From Pseudomonadota bacterium (GTDB taxonomy: Bacteria > Pseudomonadota > Alphaproteobacteria > Sphingomonadales > Sphingomonadaceae), in contig JAEZCZ010000135.1 in NCBI GenBank assembly GCA_023433305.1, positions 1 to 17,035 of the forward strand: a stretch of DNA of 17,035 nucleotides, given 5' to 3'. The stretch's first letter is position 1; the number at the start of each line of letters is the position of its first letter. Of the stretch, positions 7,580-12,804 are shown piece after piece. The translations under genes and the position numbers were made by a program. The notes beneath the pieces were generated by a model. That model was not told the origin of the DNA. It made no database searches and worked only from the letters and a program-made list of their open reading frames with translations.

Positions 7580-7755
7580 GGCGCTAGCTCCACGTCCCAA
7601 ACGTTTGGAGACGGGGGGCGGTCTGAAGGCTCGCTCCGGATCACGATCTTGTTGCCTTCGATTTCTACGACGGCCACCCGAAGTCCAGCCCTCTCGGCCC
7701 CGCGAAGCGCGCGGGTGAGATCGGATTGATTAAATGTGTGAGCGCGCCGAGACAT
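7576..7755 (-). CDS. Small protein coupled to integrase, 59 aa
   Basis: A 59-codon gene begins MSRRAHTFNQSDLTRALRGAE and ends WDVELAP. Its TGA overlaps the integrase ATG by four bases, implying translational coupling. From general experience, small proteins with this layout (a TFxQxDxTRALR-like N-terminus, a central VxxVEIxxxKIVI stretch and a WD motif near the end) often sit directly upstream of tyrosine recombinases in alphaproteobacteria. No function is established that I know of. An excisionase-like or DNA-binding role is inference from size and position. The 180-aa gene ends 15 nt upstream. No clear ribosome-binding site is visible, so coupling to the upstream gene is likely. Confidence 0.75.
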   Translation of the reverse strand: MSRRAHTFNQSDLTRALRGAERAGLRVAVVEIEGNKIVIRSEPSDRPPSPNVWDVELAP

Positions 7756-7770
7756 TTTACAAACCGCTCG

Positions 7771-8313
7771 TCATGCGGCGTCTGAAACCGAGGACGAATT
7801 ACCGCCCTCGGTTTGCTCACTCACATTAATGGGCGAGACGGCCTCAAGCTGCGCCGCCAGATCACCCGATCCCGCTACGGCCTGACTTGCCGTCATGAAT
7901 AGTAGCGGCGTCAGCACGCGCTGAACGCGGAAGCTCTCGGGCTTGAAGCCGTCAGGCCCGGCCCCGTAGCCGCAAATATCGAGGCCGCTTGCGCGCCCAG
8001 CCGCAATGAGCCGTACGATGGCGGCTTTCGTAGGATAGCTCGATGAACCCGAGCTCGCGAGCGCGCCGCGGTGTCCATGCTGAGCGGTCAATTCTCTAAT
8101 CACATCCACTTTCCTCTTGGTCTGATTCCAAGAAGTAAAATCCGCTTCCTTCGTCAGTTCACGCAGGCGCCCGACAGCCTGCTCTATCTCGAGAAGCAGG
8201 GCTGCGAGGGCATCGTTGAGGTCGGGAGACACCTGATGGCCCCCGGTTGAGACAAGCTCGGCCGCACGGTTGGCGGAGCTTTCGTAGGCCAGGTTCGATG
8301 TGTGCTTAGTCAT
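7771..8313 (-). CDS. Hypothetical protein of the island, 180 aa
   Basis: Not recognised. The ATG at 8313 gives 180 aa. A TTG-initiated 209-aa reading from 8400 is possible but would place the shared GGGCACCGAATCG element inside the coding region. The sequence shows no membrane segment. Residues about 35-75 are helical and charged (LNDALAALLLEIEQAVGRLREL), and a Gly/Ser-rich middle (ALASSGSSSYPTK) precedes a second helical part. It is first of a tight trio with the 59-aa gene and the integrase, so a role in mobility or its control is plausible but unproven. The 3' end contains a 9-bp inverted repeat that may be a transcript attenuator. Confidence 0.6.
   Translation of the reverse strand: MTKHTSNLAYESSANRAAELVSTGGHQVSPDLNDALAALLLEIEQAVGRLRELTKEADFTSWNQTKRKVDVIRELTAQHGHRGALASSGSSSYPTKAAIVRLIAAGRASGLDICGYGAGPDGFKPESFRVQRVLTPLLFMTASQAVAGSGDLAAQLEAVSPINVSEQTEGGNSSSVSDAA
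7785..7814 (-). repeat. Inverted repeat near the 3' end of the 180-aa gene
   Basis: AAACCGAGG (7785-7793) and CCTCGGTTT (7806-7814) form a perfect 9-bp stem with a 12-nt loop. In the transcribed (minus) direction the stem ends in UUU, 11 nt before the stop codon and 29 nt before the 59-aa gene. It could act as an attenuator or an RNA-stability element. Confidence 0.4.
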
Positions 8314-8330
8314 GTGCGGGCTTGTGCCCG

Positions 8331-8355
8331 AGGCGCAGAGGCCGATTCGGTGCCC
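8331..8355 (-). repeat. Shared upstream element, copy 1 (GGGCACCGAATCG-N6-GCGCCT)
   Basis: On the minus strand the 13-mer GGGCACCGAATCG, six variable bases and GCGCCT end 17 nt before the ATG at 8313. An identical 19 of 19 fixed positions with the same spacer length occurs at 11494-11518, 16 nt before the ATG at 11477. The conserved distance suggests a common regulatory site. Confidence 0.55.
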
Positions 8356-8454
8356 ATCACCAGCTTTGCGGCGGCGTAGATGGCCGCCCCTCTTCGCCAA
8401 AGAAGCCGTACCGCGGGCGAACCCGGCTGTAGAGTTTCAAAAGCTAACTAAGTG

Positions 8455-8670
8455 TTATTCGTGCCTCGACATTGTAAGCAACTTGAGGCGCTGTGCGATC
8501 GCCTCGGTTCTCAAGAACCTTTCGCGGCGGGGCCGGAGCACCTCTTCACCGGAGCCCTGATTCTCGAGAAAGAAGACAACGGTTCTCGCCCGCTCTTCCT
8601 CGAAGATGTCGCGCAAAGACTCGGCTTCTGAGGCTGTGAGATCCAGCGTAAGCTCTGCCTTCCTAATCAA
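8455..8670 (-). CDS. Small hypothetical protein of the island, 71 aa, TTG start
   Basis: Not recognised. The frame could open at ATGs at 8715 or 8700, but neither has a ribosome-binding site. A TTG at 8670 has AAAGGAG ending 8 nt upstream and gives a sensible N-terminus (MIRKAELTLDLTASEAESL). The protein is mostly charged and probably helical, with an LTASEAESLRDIFEEERART segment and a basic C-terminus. No membrane segment or known motif is visible. It lies between the 516-aa and 180-aa genes on the same strand, 132 nt after the first and 141 nt before the second. Confidence 0.6.
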   Translation of the reverse strand: MIRKAELTLDLTASEAESLRDIFEEERARTVVFFLENQGSGEEVLRPRRERFLRTEAIAQRLKLLTMSRHE

Positions 8671-8802
8671 AATTCCGTCTCCTTTGTTGTGCGCTCGCAT
8701 CGCGCACGTCGACATTGCAAGACGGACGGGTCGTGATTCGGTGTGCTGGACAAAGAAAGGAATGGCGGCGGAGAGCACGCTCCGCCGCCAAGCTAGGATG
8801 CG

Positions 8803-10353
8803 TTATTGGCGCAGGCGCCAAGCGATCGTACCCCAGGCGTGTAGATGCACAGCGTCACTTTCAGCCGTCGGCCGCTTCCGATGCTGTCGCAGGTAATCGT
8901 TCGCCGTCGCGGTGAACGGGTGCGAAAAGACCTCAAGCGAGTTACGCGGCCCCATACGATCAATTTGATGGGCCCAGATCTCGGCGAACGTGAATGGCAC
9001 TCCTCTTAGCTCCTCTGCCTGCTCGCGGGTGGTAGCTTCCACTGTCTGACCCGACGGAAGCGAAACGCGCAGTAAACTCGTCGGCAGGTGCATCGGATCT
9101 TTGACGATCATGCAGCGCAGTACGAAGAACAATTGGCGCGCATCCATGCCATTGTGCCTGTGAATGCGCAGTTGCGTGGCGACCGCGCCCTGACGAGCGA
9201 GCCGAACAGCCCGTTCGAGAAAATCCAGCGCATCGTCTGCATCGCCGGTTTTCGACTGAGCGATTCCACCAGCCCATGCCACCGCGCGTTCACAAGCCAG
9301 CCAAAGCCGTGCCAGGGGATGCAAGCCGTGACGGTTGCATGCACGCTGCCCCCGGAGGGACCGCGAGTGCTGGATTGCGTCGAGTTCAGACCGCAGCTTC
9401 CGGAGTTGCGCGCGAGCCTGGTCCATCCGCCGGCGAAGATGGTTCTCCAGTTCGCAACCATGCTCGGCTCGCCAGAGCGCGAGCAGAATCTTGGCAGTCG
9501 GCTCGAGACCATGATCTCGAAATGGCTTTGCCTCGCTCTCGTTCGCTTCACGACCGAAATGGCGAACCCGCATCGAGGGCCAATTGATCGAAAGCGTTGA
9601 TCCTCCCAAAGACAGAGTGGAGCGACCGGCCGTTCCGCTTGGAGTGTGAGCAAAGGAAGGCAAGGGCTCGCCCTTCTCGCCGTAATACAGCCTCGCTGCC
9701 TCCTCGAATAACGCGAGCTCGTTCGAAATGATTGTGGCAATCCCCCCTTGCTTGGGGGGCTGGCTGCCGTGCCAACCATCGAGAAGGGGAAGACCGGTCG
9801 GGCGAAAAAGCCGCACGTGCGCAGCTGCAGCTTCCAACTGCAAGTCGTTCGCAATCCACAAGCGAGCAACTTGCTCGACGATCCGCAAGATGTCGTCGCA
9901 AGCCCAGCCAATTCCGGGATAACCGCAATTGGGAACACGTGCGATGGCTGAGCCGAGCCGACCTTCTAACAGGTCGGTGACGAATGCCGGGTCGCAGGCG
10001 TTGAATTCGACGAGCGCGTCAACCGTGTCATCGAGATCGACAATGCCCAGCCGGTCGGCGATGCAGTTACGCGCCACCGGATCGCCCTGCCGCAATATCC
10101 GTCGTTCCGCCCAACGAAGCAGTGGCTTCTCGGCGCGTGGAAGGTGCGATGCGTTATAGATTCGACGCTGGCTCTCGAGAACTCGCTTGTCGAACGCGGT
10201 AAGGCTGTCGTCATCGTAAAGACGCGAACTGATATCGAGCGCGTTCAATTCGCCGCTCTCGAATTCGTCAACTTGACTGTCGAGCGTGCGGGAAAATTGA
10301 TCCCCAAGGCCAAGCGGCAAATTGGTCGCGGAATGCAGAAACCAAGTCTTCAT
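8803..10353 (-). CDS. Large hypothetical protein of the island, 516 aa
   Basis: I do not recognise this protein. It begins MKTWFLHSATNLPLGLGDQF at the ATG at 10353, which has GGGGGG 4 nt upstream; the longer reading from 10395 lacks support. It is soluble in character, rich in Leu, Arg and Ala, and predicted mostly helical, with no signal peptide or membrane segment. About residues 290-370 hold a charged, possibly coiled segment (LRRRMDQARAQLRKLRSELD). Tryptophans are frequent throughout. No nuclease, ATPase, methylase or protease motif was found by eye. It is the largest cargo gene of the island and is preceded by the 92-aa and 225-aa genes. A defence or mobility role is conceivable from location only. 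Confidence 0.75.
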   Translation of the reverse strand: MKTWFLHSATNLPLGLGDQFSRTLDSQVDEFESGELNALDISSRLYDDDSLTAFDKRVLESQRRIYNASHLPRAEKPLLRWAERRILRQGDPVARNCIADRLGIVDLDDTVDALVEFNACDPAFVTDLLEGRLGSAIARVPNCGYPGIGWACDDILRIVEQVARLWIANDLQLEAAAAHVRLFRPTGLPLLDGWHGSQPPKQGGIATIISNELALFEEAARLYYGEKGEPLPSFAHTPSGTAGRSTLSLGGSTLSINWPSMRVRHFGREANESEAKPFRDHGLEPTAKILLALWRAEHGCELENHLRRRMDQARAQLRKLRSELDAIQHSRSLRGQRACNRHGLHPLARLWLACERAVAWAGGIAQSKTGDADDALDFLERAVRLARQGAVATQLRIHRHNGMDARQLFFVLRCMIVKDPMHLPTSLLRVSLPSGQTVEATTREQAEELRGVPFTFAEIWAHQIDRMGPRNSLEVFSHPFTATANDYLRQHRKRPTAESDAVHLHAWGTIAWRLRQ

Positions 10354-10512
10354 AAAACCCCCCAGGATTGATTGGTCGGAGAGACCGATGCCCAATAGGA
10401 TTGGCCCCTAAGCTGGCTTCCGCAACCATTTTTGTTCTTGTTATGTCTGATATTGCGCTTGAAATGATGAGGAAAATGTTCTACCCGCGCGCTAGAACGC
10501 AGGCTGGAGGCT

Positions 10513-10791
10513 TTATAGGCTCGGATCGCGGAGCGCTTCGATCGCGCTGGCCAATTCCGCAGCGATCTTTTTTTCGAGATCCTGCAGCTCGCGGTCGATC
10601 TCAGACAGTTTCTGGACAAGCTCGAGCGGTGTTTCGCCCCTGTCGAGGGCCGCGCTGACATCCGCTTGAGCGTTTCTGAATAGGCTGGCGAGTTTCCCGT
10701 GCTCGTTCTCGAGCGCCTCGAGCCGAGCCGAGATCGCGGTCAGCCCGATGGTGTGCGCTTCGAATATGGCCGCGCTGTCGGGCTCCGACAT
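10513..10791 (-). CDS. Small coiled-coil hypothetical protein, 92 aa
   Basis: The protein starts MSEPDSAAIFEAHTIG at 10791, only 8 nt after the stop of the 225-aa gene, with GAGG just upstream, so the two are very likely co-transcribed. Almost the whole length has heptad-like spacing (ISARLEALENEHGKLASLF, then LVQKLSEIDRELQDLEKKIA), which predicts a coiled coil and probably oligomerisation or partner binding. Its family is unknown. A 159-bp gap separates it from the 516-aa gene. The frame extends further upstream, but that part is antisense-like sequence overlapping the 225-aa gene. Confidence 0.7.
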   Translation of the reverse strand: MSEPDSAAIFEAHTIGLTAISARLEALENEHGKLASLFRNAQADVSAALDRGETPLELVQKLSEIDRELQDLEKKIAAELASAIEALRDPSL

Positions 10792-10799
10792 AGCCTCAA

Positions 10800-11477
10800 T
10801 CACGTCGCGTCTCCAAAGCCTGCTGCGGGCAATGTTGGCATGGGCGGTCGCCCGCGGAAACGCGGATTCCCACCAAGGGCCTTGATCCAATCGAACGCTT
10901 CCCCGCGGTCCCGCAGGTTGGGGTCGCCGAGTTCCAACGTGCGAGATAGCTCTCGCAACAAATGCTGCTGGCGAGCGGTAATCGTTTCCTTGCGCCAGCG
11001 TTGCGCCGGGTCCTGCCCCTTTTTCGTCAATAGAAAGTTGACCGTCTCTTCGACGTAGAGGTTGCGCAACCAGACGCAACGCGACCATACGCCCCAAGCT
11101 CGAATCTCCCGCCCGGATTCAGAAGCAAAAAGTAATCCGAGCAGCTCACTCAAGCTTCGGCCAGGATTTGCCAGGGCCACTCGCACAAGCAGGAGCAGCC
11201 CGAACGCGCCGAGGTGGTCCAGGCCGGCAAGAGCGACATCGTCGAGCAGGTGGCCGCCGTAAGGTTCGAGCGCCGCGCCTACGCGATAGCACCCTCGATC
11301 CCGCTCGCTATGCGCGGCGCGGCGATGGAGGTAGGTCTCCGCTTCTCGCACGAGTTCGTCCAACGTCTGCATTCGTGCGATCGTCGATGCACGTTCATGT
11401 CGAAGATCGTCCAGCAGTCTGGATGCAAGGCTACTAAGGTCGCCTGGTCGGACCGATGGTGCGAGTGCATGTGCCAT
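10800..11477 (-). CDS. Hypothetical protein of the island, 225 aa
   Basis: Unrecognised. It starts MAHALAPSVRPGDLSSL at the ATG at 11477; an in-frame TAG lies about 24 nt upstream, so longer forms are excluded. There is a charged helical N-terminal half. One hydrophobic stretch, AFGLLLLVRVALA (residues about 91-103), is too short and isolated to call a membrane protein confidently. The C-terminal module (about residues 165-207) reads TITARQQHLLRELSRTLELG, then an FDWIKALGGNPRF motif. This resembles the small helical Q-L-x-W-I type tails seen on some island-encoded proteins, though the relationship is an impression. It is the first gene of the unit with the 92-aa gene, preceded by copy 2 of the shared 13+6-bp element. 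Confidence 0.7.
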   Translation of the reverse strand: MAHALAPSVRPGDLSSLASRLLDDLRHERASTIARMQTLDELVREAETYLHRRAAHSERDRGCYRVGAALEPYGGHLLDDVALAGLDHLGAFGLLLLVRVALANPGRSLSELLGLLFASESGREIRAWGVWSRCVWLRNLYVEETVNFLLTKKGQDPAQRWRKETITARQQHLLRELSRTLELGDPNLRDRGEAFDWIKALGGNPRFRGRPPMPTLPAAGFGDAT

Positions 11478-12022
11478 AGAGCTTGCATGGCTCAGGCGCT
11501 ACCGACGATTCGGTGCCCTTGATGGTCAGAGCTGCCACAGCACTTACTTGATCCCGGGAAGGCTAACGCCGCTGACTAGGTCCGGATCGGTGATTTGCAG
11601 TTGCGTGGCGGTTGGCCCTTGAGGGTCTCAAGGATCTGTCCGCGCTCGCGGGTCGGGGAGAAGATTCGAGGAGCGTCCGCTACAACGGTTCATCGACCTG
11701 ATGTCTGAAATGGGCGCCTTGCTGACCGGCAGCTTGTGACAGAACCGGTATTACGGCTCCTGGCCGGTTGCCGACCGTCTCCTCTCGGCTCGGAGATCGA
11801 CCAAAGCGGCCGTACCCGGATCGGCGTGGACATTCGCCGGCGATCGTAAAGCGGCTCGGCTGATTACGAAATCGAACTGGCCGCTTGGCCCGAAGCGCCG
11901 CTGGCACGGTGCTGGGTCGGTCGAGCCCTTTCGGGTCGCTCCCACCGCCACCGTGGTTCCGACGGCTGCCCCGCTCGCCTTCGAAGTTGCACATTGTGGG
12001 GGGGTGCCCCATTCAGCTCTCA
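11478..12022. other. Gene-poor junction between island and Rrf2 module
   Basis: A 545-bp stretch with no credible gene. Minus-strand open frames at 11680-12023 are Arg/Gly/Pro-rich, overlap one another and match nothing I recognise. The stretch includes copy 2 of the shared element at its start and a small perfect hairpin CCTTGAG-GGT-CTCAAGG at 11617-11633. I searched by eye for a copy of the tRNA-Cys 3' end as a distal attachment site and did not find one. It may contain decayed coding sequence. Confidence 0.5.
11494..11518 (-). repeat. Shared upstream element, copy 2 (GGGCACCGAATCG-N6-GCGCCT)
   Basis: The minus-strand 13-mer and the downstream hexamer match copy 1 at every fixed position, with a different 6-bp spacer. 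It ends 16 nt before the start codon of the 225-aa gene. The spacers have diverged while the flanks have not, which argues for selection on a binding site over a recent duplication. Confidence 0.55.
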
Positions 12023-12487
12023 ATGCTGTCGCAAAAGACCCGCTACACGATCCGCGCCATGCAACATCTTGCCGATCGTTACGGCGAGGGGCCGGTTCAG
12101 CTGAGCGAGATCGCCGAGCGCCAGAGAATCCCCGCCAATTTTCTGACCGTGATCCTCTCAGAACTGAGCCGCCACGGAATAGTCGCCTCCATGCGCGGCA
12201 AGGACGGTGGTTATTGGCTCGCGCTTTCTCCCATAGACATCACATACGGCGACCTCATCCGGCTAACGCGCGGCTCGCTGGCGCTTGTCCCGTGCGCCAG
12301 CCGATTCGCTCATGAGACATGCAACAATTGCCTCGAAGAAGGTGAATGCCGCACCCGGGCAATCATGCTGAAGGTACGGGACCAGACTGCCGAGATTTTG
12401 GATTCAATCCGGCTGTCTGACCGGATTGAGCCCGTGCCCCCGCTTGCCGGGGACGACGAAGATTTACTTGAATCGCCTCAGGGTTAA
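12023..12487 (+). CDS. Rrf2 family transcriptional regulator with four clustered cysteines
   Basis: This is a winged-helix DNA-binding repressor of 154 aa. It starts MLSQKTRYTIRAMQHLADRY, the standard Rrf2 N-terminus, which decides the ATG at 12023 although the frame is open further upstream. The recognition helix region is IPANFLTVILSELSRHGIV, followed by the wing SMRGKDGGYWLA. Cysteines at 91, 100, 103 and 109 (PCASRFAHETCNNCLEEGEC) sit where IscR, NsrR and RirA bind an Fe-S cluster, though the spacing differs, so redox, Fe-S or metabolite sensing are all possible. It lies directly upstream of a DUF2292 gene, a TonB receptor and a TSUP permease, its likely targets, with an operator candidate 22 nt after its stop. 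By analogy with CymR-type Rrf2 regulators a sulfur-related signal is plausible. Confidence 0.9.
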   Translation: MLSQKTRYTIRAMQHLADRYGEGPVQLSEIAERQRIPANFLTVILSELSRHGIVASMRGKDGGYWLALSPIDITYGDLIRLTRGSLALVPCASRFAHETCNNCLEEGECRTRAIMLKVRDQTAEILDSIRLSDRIEPVPPLAGDDEDLLESPQG

Positions 12488-12509
12488 TTTCGGCACGGTC
12501 GGTCGCAAT

Positions 12510-12540
12510 CCTATTGTCAACTCATTTACTTGAGAATAGG
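12510..12540 (+). promoter_or_regulatory. 31-bp symmetric operator candidate (Rrf2-type)
   Basis: CCTATT-G-TCAA, nine bases, then TTGA-G-AATAGG. The two 11-bp arms are complementary at 10 of 11 positions around position 12525. It begins 22 nt after the Rrf2 stop and ends 39 nt before the DUF2292 start, and TTGTCA within it could be a -35. The size and AT-rich arms suit an Rrf2 dimer. Confidence 0.6.
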
Positions 12541-12579
12541 AAAGCTGTGCGATTTGATCGCGTAGCCGGAGACGGACCG

Positions 12580-12729
12580 ATGCCTACCCAGACACCTGCC
12601 GATCTGCCCGAACATCTTCACCTCGTTGCCGAGGCGCTCGCGCGCTTACGCTACGGCGTGATCCAGCTGACAGTCCACGACGGGAAGCTGATGCAAGTCG
12701 ATGTGACCGAACGCCGCCGCTTCGCCTGA
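12580..12729 (+). CDS. DUF2292 / YezD-like small protein, 49 aa
   Basis: A short protein starts MPTQTPADLPEHLHLV, with the core ARLRYGVIQLTVHDGKLMQVDVTERRRF. This is the hallmark of the DUF2292 (YezD) family: a G-x-I-x-(I/L)-x-V-x-(D/N)-G-K beta-hairpin followed by a V-x-x-T-E-(K/R)-x-R-F end. The ATG at 12580 with GGAG 9 nt upstream fits the usual 50-60 aa size; a TTG reading from 12514 would run through the operator and is rejected. The family's biochemical function is unknown to me. Members are repeatedly found next to sulfate, sulfonate or cysteine-related genes, which fits the Rrf2, receptor and TSUP neighbours here. Confidence 0.8.
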   Translation: MPTQTPADLPEHLHLVAEALARLRYGVIQLTVHDGKLMQVDVTERRRFA

Positions 12730-12804
12730 GCACGGCACCAACTCACCACCAAGATCCAGACCGGACCGCCGGATGCATCTCCACACTTTCAAAAGCGAGA
12801 GATC

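Noticed and set aside
8331..11518. Interpreting the two 25-bp elements as a fresh target-site duplication of a transposon
   Set aside because: The 6-bp spacers differ completely while the flanks are identical, and no terminal inverted repeats or transposase are present.
11500..12022. Distal attachment site matching the tRNA-Cys 3' end
   Set aside because: No copy of the T-arm/acceptor sequence was found by eye here or elsewhere downstream in the window.
11680..12023. Overlapping 110-aa and 90-aa minus-strand open frames
   Set aside because: Low-complexity Arg/Gly/Pro composition, no ribosome-binding site, and they reach up to the Rrf2 start. No evidence that either is coding.
12730..12804. 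Riboswitch (cobalamin or sulfur-related) before the TonB receptor
   Set aside because: The 75-nt leader has no recognisable conserved box and only trivial pairings.
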